Assembly (NCBI GenBank): GCA_045650705.1
Contig: JAZRRK010000057.1
Coordinates: 1 to 47,399 of the forward strand
DNA from: UMGS1781 sp045650705
Lineage (GTDB): Bacteria > Bacillota > Clostridia > TANB77 > CAG-508
Reading direction: 5' to 3'
DNA length: 47,399 nt
In this document: one piece after another, positions 1-6,665 of the stretch
Layout of the letters: every line of letters starts with the position of its first letter
Numbering within the stretch: the stretch's first letter is position 1
Translations under genes and position numbers: made by a program
Notes under the pieces: model-generated
The model's input: only the letters and a program-made list of their open reading frames with translations
Told to the model about the DNA's origin: nothing
The model's database searches: none

Positions 1-97
1 TGAATATATAGATTACTATAATAATAAAAGGATTAAGGGCAAATTAAAAGGAATGAGCCCTGTTAATTACAGAATTCATTCCCTTAAAGTAGCCTAA
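1..97 (+). CDS. IS3-family transposase, C-terminal end (partial)
   Basis: Reading from base 2, the frame gives 31 residues and then TAA at 95-97. The stretch IDYYNNKRIKGKLKGMSPV followed by NYRIHS is the characteristic end of the rve (DDE integrase) domain of IS3/IS150-group OrfB transposases. The rest of the gene lies left of the window. Only the tail is visible, so I cannot say whether the transposase is intact. Confidence 0.85.
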   Translation, partial: EYIDYYNNKRIKGKLKGMSPVNYRIHSLKVA

Positions 98-139
98 TAT
101 AAACTTAATCAAAAAGTGTCTAACTTTTTGGGTTCAGTT
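1..139 (+). mobile_element. Right end of an IS3-family insertion sequence
   Basis: The transposase tail is followed 20 bases later by TGTCTAACTTTTTGGGTTCA (117-136), which resembles the terminal inverted repeat of IS150-like elements as I remember them. The left end and the target-site duplication are outside the window. The exact outer boundary near 139 is approximate. Confidence 0.65.
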
Positions 140-201
140 CATAAATTCACACTTGCTTATAACTTTATTTTATTGTTTCTAAAATTAGCTTTACTCCTAT
201 T

Positions 202-492
202 TTAACTCCGTTCTTTAAAATACTTTTCATTATAATAGGCTCCTATATAATCTCTTGCACAAATATATTCTGATAGAACTTTTGAAATATTATTCTTTTT
301 GTTTTCATCTACTGACTCAAATTCTTGTTTTAATAATTCAACTTTTTCATTTAATTCATTATCTATCTTTTCTAAGTCTTTAATATTTTGTTCGTTTGTT
401 TGTGCTAAGTCTTCTGCCATATAATTAAATATTTTTTGCAGAACATCAAAAGAATCTTTCTTGAAAATATTTTCTAATTCATTATTTTTCAT
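202..492 (-). CDS. Small charged coiled-coil protein, unknown function
   Basis: 96 residues, rich in Lys, Glu and Asn, mostly predicted helix with heptad-like spacing of Leu/Ile between about residues 15 and 70 (ELENIF, DLEKIDNELNEKVELLKQEF). No signal peptide, membrane segment or enzyme motif is visible. A good ribosome site (AAAGGTGGTGAG) lies before the ATG. It sits directly beside the IS end and has no operon partner. I do not recognise the family; a cytosolic structural or regulatory role is only a guess. Confidence 0.6.
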   Translation of the reverse strand: MKNNELENIFKKDSFDVLQKIFNYMAEDLAQTNEQNIKDLEKIDNELNEKVELLKQEFESVDENKKNNISKVLSEYICARDYIGAYYNEKYFKERS

Positions 493-570
493 TTTCTCAC
501 CACCTTTGATGTGTGATGTTAACTCTGTTTTTTATTATTTTCAAGTAGTTTTAATATAATTTATTAATTC

Positions 571-599
571 TTGAAATTTATGTAAACATATGGTATAAT
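571..599 (+). promoter_or_regulatory. Promoter of the HEAT-like gene
   Basis: TTGAAA at 571-576, a 17-base spacer containing ATGTAAA, and TATAAT at 594-599. The same spacer wording recurs before genes 1120, 5009, 11224 and 12861. Confidence 0.8.
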
Positions 600-604
600 A
601 AAAG

Positions 605-679
605 TCGTAACAAAACTTTTATTGTTGCCTTTGAAAAAATTTTTCGGAGGCACAATCCTCCGAGCTATTGTAAGGAGGA
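605..679 (+). promoter_or_regulatory. Structured 5' leader with possible SD switch
   Basis: Two hairpins can form: an AACAA/TTGTT stem near 608-626, and CGGAGG-CACAAT-CCTCCG at 645-662. The CCTCC arm could instead pair with the ribosome site AAGGAGG (672-678), so two mutually exclusive folds are possible. The leader of gene 1120 is built the same way, with sequence changes mostly outside the stems. A regulatory role is inferred from this structure only. Confidence 0.45.
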
Positions 680-683
680 AAAT

Positions 684-956
684 ATGAATTACAATTATGA
701 CTCTATGACTCAGGAAGAACTTCGGGAACTTGTTCTAACACATGAGTATTGGTTGGTAAGAAAGAGAGCAATAAAAAGACTTATTGACCAGGAAATAATA
801 AAGCAAGTTGCTTTAAATGATGATGATTGGAATGTAAGAGAGGCTGCAGTAGAGAGACTTACCGACACAGAAGCTTTAGTAAATATATTTTTAAATGATG
901 AGGATGCGGATGTAACTCAAGCTGCAAAGATAAGACTTACTGAGTTAAAAAAATAA
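684..956 (+). CDS. Small HEAT-repeat-like protein
   Basis: 90 residues built of two to three helical repeats with the HEAT/armadillo-like pattern WxVRxxAxxRL: WLVRKRAIKRLID at about 24-36, WNVREAAVERLTD at about 49-61, and a third, DVTQAAKIRLTEL, near the C-terminus. Such repeats usually mediate protein-protein contacts; no catalytic motif is visible. The ATG follows TAAGGAGGAAAAT. It is a monocistronic unit with its own promoter and terminator. Partner and function are unknown. Confidence 0.7.
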   Translation: MNYNYDSMTQEELRELVLTHEYWLVRKRAIKRLIDQEIIKQVALNDDDWNVREAAVERLTDTEALVNIFLNDEDADVTQAAKIRLTELKK

Positions 957-965
957 TTGTAAAAG

Positions 966-996
966 CAAAGAGAGGAACTTCGGTTTCTCTTTTTGT
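966..996 (+). terminator. Rho-independent terminator with cUUCGg loop
   Basis: The stem AGAGAGGAA pairs with TTTCTCT through one G-U pair, is closed by a C-TTCG-G tetraloop (978-983), and is followed by a T-run. It ends the 684 transcript just before the next promoter. Confidence 0.8.
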
Positions 997-1006
997 TTTC
1001 TATTTC

Positions 1007-1035
1007 TTGAAAATTATGTAAATATATGATACAAT
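1007..1035 (+). promoter_or_regulatory. Promoter of gene 1120
   Basis: TTGAAA 1007-1012, 17-base spacer with ATGTAAATATATGA, TACAAT 1030-1035. It is nearly identical to the promoter of the 684 gene. Confidence 0.75.
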
Positions 1036-1039
1036 AAAG

Positions 1040-1117
1040 CCTGTAACAATATTTTGATTGTTGCCTTTGAAAATAAATTTTCGGAGGCACAGTCCTCCGA
1101 GTATTACAAGGAGGAAA
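1040..1117 (+). promoter_or_regulatory. Second copy of the structured leader
   Basis: AACAAT/ATTGTT hairpin, then a perfect TCGGAGG-CACAGT-CCTCCGA hairpin (1081-1100), then AAGGAGG before the ATG. Most of the leader aligns with 605-679, so it is a duplicated cis-element serving two unrelated genes. Confidence 0.45.
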
Positions 1118-1119
1118 TT

Positions 1120-2283
1120 ATGTATAACCAAAGAAAAATTGACTACTTAAAACGAGTAGTTAAGCGTACTTACAAAAGGTACACTGGAGAGAGAACAGAT
1201 GGAACTGCTACTATTGCAGATTTAGCTAAACTTTTCAAATTACCCTTAGATGAAGAAAATCTTGCAGACTATGAGATTAAATCTTTTGATAACAAAATTC
1301 CAAGTATTGAAATTCTTTGCAGAAAAAATAATTCTACTTTTTATGCAGAGTTTTCAGCTAGTTCTGAACTTTTAAGTTATGGTAGTTGTGAAGAAAAGTT
1401 CATTAATCATATCATTAATTATTCAGATACTCATAAGAGAGAAACTACACTTTCTCTCTGGTATGATGAAGTTTATTATGATAGGTTTTCAATAAAGATT
1501 AATGACACTCAGACCATAAGAATTAATCGCTATGGTCCTAATCCTTATAATATGTTTTCACCCGAGTTCACTCAGACAAGCATTTCACTTTATAATAGTG
1601 ATAGTAAAAATTTAGGAAATATAGATTATTCTATTAGAAGTCCTAGCTCTAATGCTTATGAATTTGAAATGGAAACAAGAGGATCTAATGAAGAATACTG
1701 GTATAAACTGATCAATGGTATGATTTATGCACTTAAAGATCATTCAAATAAGATATTTGCAGTGACGTTTGCTGAAAATGTATTTAAAGGCATAGACGAA
1801 TATTTTTCGATATATTATGACTTTAAAAGTTCAATAAATGTTGAAAATGCTATCTTAACCAATGATCAGGTATATTCAGTAATTAATCTTTATGGTCCTG
1901 CTCGCACTCGTATTCATATTTTCAAAGAATGCAAAATTTTTAAGATTAAATATTCTACAAGAAAATCTTGGGATGACCCCGAAGAACGTTTTGAGTATTT
2001 GATTCCAGTTTTGAATTCTTGTAGTCCAATCGATTATATGGAATGCGAATATCTTGCAAATGAGCTAAAAAAGCATATCAGTAATGAAGAAATAGCAAAA
2101 TTGGTTTGCGAAAAACTTCATGATATTAAGCTTAGACTTATGATAAGCAAAGGTATGGCAAAGAAAGAAGAAACAGTTTTGTCTATTGAAAAATATATGA
2201 AACTGCCTTTTGATGAAGCAATAAAACTTTTTGCTGAAAATAAGGATGAAATCTTTTGCGAGATTATGAAAAAAATTGGCTAA
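1120..2283 (+). CDS. Unknown 387-residue protein
   Basis: The frame is open from 1054, but the ATG at 1120 is chosen because AAGGAGG lies 6 bases before it and the upstream part is leader RNA. No signal peptide or membrane span is visible. The body is rich in aromatic residues and Asn with beta-like character. It ends in a helical acidic/basic tail (residues ~310-387). I do not recognise a domain or catalytic motif. Monocistronic, with the shared promoter and leader on one side and a strong hairpin on the other. Confidence 0.65.
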   Translation: MYNQRKIDYLKRVVKRTYKRYTGERTDGTATIADLAKLFKLPLDEENLADYEIKSFDNKIPSIEILCRKNNSTFYAEFSASSELLSYGSCEEKFINHIINYSDTHKRETTLSLWYDEVYYDRFSIKINDTQTIRINRYGPNPYNMFSPEFTQTSISLYNSDSKNLGNIDYSIRSPSSNAYEFEMETRGSNEEYWYKLINGMIYALKDHSNKIFAVTFAENVFKGIDEYFSIYYDFKSSINVENAILTNDQVYSVINLYGPARTRIHIFKECKIFKIKYSTRKSWDDPEERFEYLIPVLNSCSPIDYMECEYLANELKKHISNEEIAKLVCEKLHDIKLRLMISKGMAKKEETVLSIEKYMKLPFDEAIKLFAENKDEIFCEIMKKIG

Positions 2284-2297
2284 AACCATCAAATGAG

Positions 2298-2335
2298 AAA
2301 CCGAGAAAATCCCTAGTGGATCTTCTCGGTTTTCT
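2298..2335 (+). terminator. Rho-independent terminator after gene 1120
   Basis: AAACCGAGAA and TTCTCGGTTT form the outer stem, with an inner ATCC/GGAT stem around a CTAGT loop, followed by T-rich sequence. Confidence 0.85.
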
Positions 2336-2401
2336 TTTACTTATATAAAATTCATTAAATTTATTTTCTATAAATTTAATCTTATTCATCAAAAGTTATC
2401 T

Positions 2402-2692
2402 CTAAAAATTATTTGCATAAAATCTATCAAAATCAAAATTAGTAAAATCTCTATCACTTTTGTATCTCCAGCTATTATAATCTTTATTATTATTCTTTAT
2501 TATATCTTTAACATCTGTGTTAATAGGTCTTGTCCTATTTTGTTTATAGGTATTAACACATTTGTTAATAGGGGTAAGAAAGGAACTCAATCGCCTCACG
2601 ATCGATTTTGTGCCATTTTTATTCCATTTTAGACCAACTTGTCGACACCGATTTTTATCAGCAATATCAGGCGTTTTCATATATTCATCCAA
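2402..2692 (-). CDS. Unrecognised ORF, possibly a gene remnant
   Basis: A 96-codon open frame beginning at TTG with no ribosome site. The basic, Asn-rich sequence has no family I recognise. The tail (DRDFTNFDFDRFYANNF) has the flavour of the end of a plasmid or phage replication protein, which is only an impression. It begins 3 bases after the stop of the peroxiredoxin fragment, so this may be the foreign side of a deletion or insertion junction rather than a working gene. Confidence 0.25.
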   Translation of the reverse strand: MDEYMKTPDIADKNRCRQVGLKWNKNGTKSIVRRLSSFLTPINKCVNTYKQNRTRPINTDVKDIIKNNNKDYNSWRYKSDRDFTNFDFDRFYANNF

Positions 2693-2695
2693 AGA

Positions 2696-2857
2696 TTAAG
2701 ACTTTACGGGTGTAAAGTCTCCTGGATGTGAAAATAGTACTACCCATTTTCCTTTATAATCATTTAAATTTATTTTTCCTTGTGTTGACATTGCCTCAAA
2801 ATCTGGAGCCATTTGCCCTATCTTTACAATTCCGTTCATCATTATTTCATAATCCAT
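2696..2857 (-). pseudogene. Peroxiredoxin, truncated at the catalytic cysteine
   Basis: 53 codons. Residues ~13-51 match the start of AhpC/TSA peroxiredoxins: VKIGQMAPDFEAMSTQGKI, then LNDYKGKWVVLFSHPGDFTP. In intact enzymes DFTPV is followed by the peroxidatic Cys (VCTTE); here the frame reads V-K-S-stop. The break point lies in GACTTTAC-ACC-CGTAAAGTC, an 8-base inverted repeat. The ATG has AGGAGG 11 bases upstream, inside a hairpin. An active enzyme of this family is usually 160-220 residues, so this is a non-catalytic remnant. Confidence 0.75.
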
Positions 2858-2919
2858 AAAAAAATAAACCTCCTACATAATTTTTGTATATATTATGCAG
2901 GATAGGTTTATTTTGTGAT
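2841..2919 (-). repeat. Hairpin repeat copy 1 (leader of the peroxiredoxin remnant)
   Basis: About 88% identical to 3813-3889 by eye. Read on the minus strand, AAACCT-AT-CCTGCATAAT pairs with ATTATGTAGGAGGTTT across a ten-base loop and encloses the ribosome site AGGAGG. The repeat continues into the first codons (MDYEI). Confidence 0.75.
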
Positions 2920-2964
2920 TATTTAAATTTATTTTTTCCATCTCTTCAACATTGCACAAAATGA

Positions 2965-2996
2965 TTGTCAAAAATCTCCGTCCCCATTGACACAAT
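2965..2996. repeat. REP-like palindromic element
   Basis: TTGTCA...TGACACAA ends enclose CTCCGTCCCCAT. The GGGGACGG core between TGTCAA/TTGACA arms resembles sequences associated with Y1 (REP-associated tyrosine) transposases in Firmicutes, from memory. It lies just downstream of the ubiquitin gene. Confidence 0.4.
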
Positions 2997-2999
2997 TAG

Positions 3000-3764
3000 T
3001 TATTTTATTTTTGTGATAATTATTGCCAAAATCAATATGCCTAATGTAATTCCATATATAAGTATGTTATTATTTGTATCTTTTTCTGTTTGTCCATTCC
3101 CCGTTGCCGGAGTAGAATCTAAACTTGCTTCTTGGTTTGGCTCTTGTTTTTCCTCTGGTTCTAGTTCTTGGTCTGGTTGGTTATTATTATCAACATATTC
3201 TTTAAATGTTGCATTTACTGTTACATTCCCATATTGGGAGTCAAATGTAAATGTATACATTACATCATTTATTTTGGTTGGTGTGTACGTATGATGTTCA
3301 GCTGTTATTTCTAATTTATCTAGTTCATATCCTGTATTTGGTGTAACTGCTATTGTTATTTCGTTTCCTTCATTTGATAGCTTGACTTCCCCGTTATATA
3401 TTTGTTGTAATGTGATATAATAATTTTTTCCTTCATTATCTTTTATTTCAAGTGAATCTCTTAACTTTAGTACAAGATGAAGTGTACTATCTTTTTGAAT
3501 GTTATAATCAGCTAATGTTCTTCCCTCTTCAAGTTGCTTTCCGGCAAATATTAATCTTTGCTGTTCTGGTGGAATTCTTTCTTTATCTTGAATTTTTGCT
3601 TTTACTGCCTCAATAGTATCACTTGATTCCACTTCAAGAGTAATGTGCTTTCCTGTAAGTGTTTTTACAAAAATTTGCATTGCATAAACATTACTTGAAA
3701 AGTAAAATGTAAAAACTATTGTAATTAAACTAATTAATAATATTATTCTTGTTTTCTTTATCAT
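3000..3764 (-). CDS. Secreted surface protein with an N-terminal ubiquitin domain
   Basis: 254 residues. 1-28: signal peptide (KK, hydrophobic core, cleavage likely after NVYA). 29-102: ubiquitin, beginning exactly at the predicted cleavage site. Against animal ubiquitin recalled from memory, 65 of the first 74 positions match. The changes are T12H, P19S, N25A, G35R, D39E, D52E, S57A, E64D and R72K. All seven lysines and the L8-I44-V70 patch are kept, but G75-G76 is D-S, so it should be neither conjugated nor cleaved by deubiquitinases. About 103-190: a repeat-like beta domain (GYELDKLEI...VTVNATFK). About 191-220: an acidic/Pro/Gln stalk. Then TPATG, a hydrophobic span and a KIK tail, which together look like a sortase sorting signal. 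The ATG follows GGAAGAGG. Likely displayed on the cell wall. Acquisition from a eukaryote followed by drift to AT-rich codons is inferred. Confidence 0.93.
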   Translation of the reverse strand: MIKKTRIILLISLITIVFTFYFSSNVYAMQIFVKTLTGKHITLEVESSDTIEAVKAKIQDKERIPPEQQRLIFAGKQLEEGRTLADYNIQKDSTLHLVLKLRDSLEIKDNEGKNYYITLQQIYNGEVKLSNEGNEITIAVTPNTGYELDKLEITAEHHTYTPTKINDVMYTFTFDSQYGNVTVNATFKEYVDNNNQPDQELEPEEKQEPNQEASLDSTPATGNGQTEKDTNNNILIYGITLGILILAIIITKIK

Positions 3765-3812
3765 AATAAAATACCTCTTCCTACTAATTCTTGTCCTAAT
3801 CTGCCTTATATT

Positions 3813-3889
3813 ATTATTTCATAATCCATAAAAAATAAACCTTCTACATAATTTTGCATATATTATGTAGGAAGGGTTTCGTTTGTGAT
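3813..3889 (-). repeat. Hairpin repeat copy 2 (upstream of the ubiquitin gene)
   Basis: Same hairpin as 2841-2919 with paired changes: the CCT/AGG segment of copy 1 is TTC/GAA here, so the stem is preserved. It still carries ATGGATTATGAAATAAT, but that frame stops after seven codons (MDYEIII). The ubiquitin gene lies between the two copies. Confidence 0.75.
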
Positions 3890-3942
3890 AAATATATTTA
3901 TATGTCTATTTAACTAAACAATGATTTCTTTTTAGAAATTTT

Positions 3943-4194
3943 TTATTTGTTTTCTATCACTTTTTTTGCATAAGAACATTCTGCAATAAGTTTCTTATTG
4001 CTTTCTTTTGCTTTTTCAATAATACTTTCTACTAATCTTCTTGCAATACCTTGGCCTTGATATGAATTATTGACTTCTGTGTGTATTATATTCCAACATT
4101 CTTCTGTTTCTATAAACTCACATTCTCCAATTTTTGTATTATTATCATATGCTATCGATTTATTATTTTGTTTATCAAATTTTATTTCAATCAT
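3943..4194 (-). CDS. NATD1-type GNAT N-acetyltransferase
   Basis: 83 residues, the usual size of the short Gcn5-related family Acetyltransf_CG (YjdJ/NATD1). WNIIHTEVNNSYQGQGIARRL is the acetyl-CoA binding loop (QGQGIA) with its preceding strand, and the end ECSYAKKVIEN is typical for the family. The natural substrate is not known for most members. AAAGGAGAG precedes the ATG. It follows the broken gene 4224-4817 by 29 bases, so the two probably share a transcript. Confidence 0.8.
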   Translation of the reverse strand: MIEIKFDKQNNKSIAYDNNTKIGECEFIETEECWNIIHTEVNNSYQGQGIARRLVESIIEKAKESNKKLIAECSYAKKVIENK

Positions 4195-4223
4195 AAATCT
4201 CTCCTTTACAAAACTATCAAATT

Positions 4224-4817
4224 TTAATTAGTAATCATGTTATTTTTCTCATCTCTCTGACTTTCTTTTTCTAAAATTTTTACAATCCTTGGTCTGTTAT
4301 ATCTTTGAATAATAATAAATTGACTATCAAAAATCATAGCAGCAATTGCTGTTATTGAAAAAATCCAAAGCTCTCCCCATGGAATTGCAAATAATAATGT
4401 TGATAGAGAAATTACCTCATTTATCCAATGGTCTACTTCTGATTTTGACATAGTATTTGCTATTTCTTCTAATGTATGCTCTTTTAATGAAAAAGATTCT
4501 GGATTATATGTTAGGGCTTTTCCTTTCCACTCTTTTACACGTAACAATTTATAAAATCCTTTTTCAAATTTTCTTTCTTTAAACCATTTTTGTTTATAAT
4601 TTATATGATTCTTAAATAATTTAGAAACATTTCCCATAATAATTCTCACCCAGAAGTGATACATTATTGTGAATGCTGTTATTCATGTCCATAATATTAT
4701 TCCATTTCTATAAATATTTCCATAATATAAAATAAAGCAAATTATTGATGCTATTACAGTAATAGCAATTACACAATACATAAATATAGCTGGTCCGCTT
4801 TTCTTAGTTTTACTCAT
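4224..4817 (-). pseudogene. CrtO-like acyltransferase family gene with in-frame TGA
   Basis: The best start is the ATG at 4815-4817, with AGGAGGAAAA before it and a promoter at 4873-4901. It reads 44 codons with an N-terminal membrane span and then hits TGA at 4683-4685. The same frame continues for another 153 codons. That part carries PESFSL, a helical HWI segment, two hydrophobic spans and IIIQRYNRPR, the signature of the glycosyl-diaponeurosporenoate acyltransferase (CrtO) family. The internal ATG at 4664 has no ribosome site. TGA is a genuine stop in this genome (the sortase gene at 26298 ends with it), so this is probably a nonsense mutation. Confidence 0.65.
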
Positions 4818-4872
4818 TTTTCCTCCTAAATAAAAAACATATCAATTACAAATTAACATTTACCTAATTATT

Positions 4873-4901
4873 ATAATACCATAATTAACGATAATATTCA
4901 A
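4873..4901 (-). promoter_or_regulatory. Promoter of the CrtO-like gene
   Basis: On the minus strand TTGAAT (4896-4901), 17 bases ending in AATTATGG, then TATTAT (4873-4878). It faces away from the promoter at 4914-4942, and the two -10 regions form an imperfect inverted repeat. Confidence 0.6.
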
Positions 4902-4913
4902 TTGCAATTTTAA

Positions 4914-4942
4914 TTGAAAAATTATGTAAATTATGGTATAAT
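4914..4942 (+). promoter_or_regulatory. Promoter of gene 5009
   Basis: TTGAAA 4914-4919, 17-base spacer ATTATGTAAATTATGG, TATAAT 4937-4942. A TATCC-TGAT-GGATA hairpin follows in the leader (4952-4965). Confidence 0.8.
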
Positions 4943-5008
4943 ATATTGCGTTATCCTGATGGATAGACAAAATATAAAACAATATTGCAATTGCAAGGAG
5001 GTTTTTTT

Positions 5009-5539
5009 ATGAAACGGAAATTTGAAATTCCAAAAATGAGCAATGAAGACATTGCAAAGTGGTATGCTACTATTAAACCCATTGTAACTCACGAAGGTAC
5101 TTTTAAGTATTTACGACAGCTGTCAGACCATGAATTAACAAATACTGCTTATACTTGGCTTAATAAGCCAACTGATTACGCAGATGTTGTTGATTTCTCT
5201 AAATTGTCAGTTTTAGCTGATGTTAAAATGCTTCATACTTGGGCTTATTATGGTTTTTTCAAACCAACTGTGGGAGAAATAATAAGACAAATACCCAAGG
5301 AACTTTTGGAAAAGGTTGTTGCTTTTCAAATTATCAAAGGTGCTATTGGAATAAATAGCTTTGCTAACGAAGAATTGAATGCAGGATACCATGTCTCAAT
5401 TGTTCGCCTGTACCAAGCTAAAGATTCAACAAACACTGTGGCAGAACCTTTAAAATACTATCCTACCACTGATTCCCAAACACCTGTTGGAATGACTGAG
5501 GAAGTCTTTAATATTTTTAAAAAGGCTCACGGAAAGTAA
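5009..5539 (+). CDS. Unknown 176-residue protein
   Basis: The frame is open from 4985, but the ATG at 5009 has AAGGAGG at the right distance. Soluble and helical, with several Trp/Tyr (WYATIKP, YTWLNKP, HTWAYYGFFKP) and no signal or membrane segment. No family is recognised. It is a single-gene unit with the shared promoter type, a hairpin leader and a perfect terminator. It belongs to the same set of orphan cassettes as 684, 1120, 11224 and 12861. Confidence 0.65.
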   Translation: MKRKFEIPKMSNEDIAKWYATIKPIVTHEGTFKYLRQLSDHELTNTAYTWLNKPTDYADVVDFSKLSVLADVKMLHTWAYYGFFKPTVGEIIRQIPKELLEKVVAFQIIKGAIGINSFANEELNAGYHVSIVRLYQAKDSTNTVAEPLKYYPTTDSQTPVGMTEEVFNIFKKAHGK

Positions 5540-5555
5540 AAATTTTATCGTTTCA

Positions 5556-5592
5556 AAGCCTAGAACAGTTCAATCTGTTCTAGGCTTCATTT
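5556..5592 (+). terminator. Rho-independent terminator after gene 5009
   Basis: A perfect 13-base stem, AAGCCTAGAACAG with CTGTTCTAGGCTT, around a 6-base loop, followed by a T-rich stretch. Confidence 0.85.
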
Positions 5593-5613
5593 CTATAATT
5601 TAATACTTAATAA

Positions 5614-6645
5614 TTACATACAAATTTCTAATATCAATTCTTTATATTGTTCTACTAATTTGTTATAACTCTCTTCTGCTATATGTTCATTAACTTCATG
5701 TGCTGTTACTGGTCCTGGACCTAATATTATTCTTTTTGTTCCTTTTATAAGACTTGCCTCAGTTATGAAATTAGCTGTCTTTGTTTCTTTTATAATATCA
5801 ACTTTATCTATAAATGGCTCTACACATTCTATTATATTTATTTCACAGTCATATTTTTTAGCAAGTTGTTCAATTTTTTCTTTAATTATTTTTATGTGAC
5901 TTTTATTTGCAATTCTGAAATCTATTGTAACTTCACAGTTTGCTGAAACAGAATTTTTTGCACTACCTCCATTAATAGTTCCAACATTCATTGTAGTATA
6001 AGACACTTCATAACTTGGTTCATTGAAAATTTTAATTTCTTCATTATAAAAGTTATCTAATTCTGTTAAAAACTTAATTGCATTCATATTTGCACTTTTG
6101 CCTTTTGCAGGATTACTAGAATGTGCTTTAATTCCTTTAAACTTTAATCCATATTCTAATAGACCTTTACTCCCTACTAACATTTCATTATTTGTTGGTT
6201 CTCCAAATATCATTATTTCCGGAAAACTTTCTTTTGTATTTATAATATCATAAGTTCCACCAAAGCCTATCTCCTCATCATATGTAAAATATAATTTCAT
6301 TCCATACTTTAATTTTGTAAAATCTATTTTTGAAATAGCTTCTAGCATTCCTGCAATTCCGCCCTTCATATCGCAAGCTCCTAAACCATACAATTTGTCG
6401 TCTTTTTTAGTTAGTTCAAAAGGACTATTGTTCCAGCCTTCTATATATTCTACTGTATCTGTATGACCTAAAAAACCTAATTTAAAGTTTTCTCCTATAC
6501 TCATTATTAAATATTTTCCTTTATATTCAGTTTTAAAATTTAGCTTTGATAAATACTTTTCTATATAATCAATAATCTCCTTATTTTCTTTGTCCTTTAT
6601 CGTATTAAACTTAATTAAATCTTTTAAAATTGTATATTTATTCAT
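5614..6645 (-). CDS. M20-family metallo-deacylase/peptidase
   Basis: 343 residues of the ArgE/DapE/ACY1/CPG2 family, which hydrolyses N-acyl or peptide bonds with two zinc ions. Metal and catalytic motifs in order: GHTDT (His ~60), GACDMKGG (Asp ~91), YDEEIG (catalytic and metal Glu ~122), GEPT (~150), and HEVNEHI (last His). The dimerisation insert lies between about 160 and 275. The exact substrate cannot be read from the sequence; an acyl-amino acid or succinyl-diaminopimelate-like compound is possible. AGGAGC precedes the ATG, 20 bases after the GNAT gene, so the two form an operon. Confidence 0.85.
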   Translation of the reverse strand: MNKYTILKDLIKFNTIKDKENKEIIDYIEKYLSKLNFKTEYKGKYLIMSIGENFKLGFLGHTDTVEYIEGWNNSPFELTKKDDKLYGLGACDMKGGIAGMLEAISKIDFTKLKYGMKLYFTYDEEIGFGGTYDIINTKESFPEIMIFGEPTNNEMLVGSKGLLEYGLKFKGIKAHSSNPAKGKSANMNAIKFLTELDNFYNEEIKIFNEPSYEVSYTTMNVGTINGGSAKNSVSANCEVTIDFRIANKSHIKIIKEKIEQLAKKYDCEINIIECVEPFIDKVDIIKETKTANFITEASLIKGTKRIILGPGPVTAHEVNEHIAEESYNKLVEQYKELILEICM

Positions 6646-6665
6646 GTTTTGCTCCTTTTTTATTT

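Noticed and set aside
50..82. GGAATGA...TCATTCC hairpin near the left edge
   Set aside because: It lies inside the transposase codons and has a 19-base loop; chance pairing is likely.
2065..2292. Small minus-strand frame at the end of gene 1120
   Set aside because: Antisense shadow of the coding sequence and terminator, with no ribosome site.
4224..4817. Genetic code with TGA as Trp
   Set aside because: Trp is read from TGG throughout, all intact genes fit the standard code, and the sortase gene at 26298 stops at TGA.
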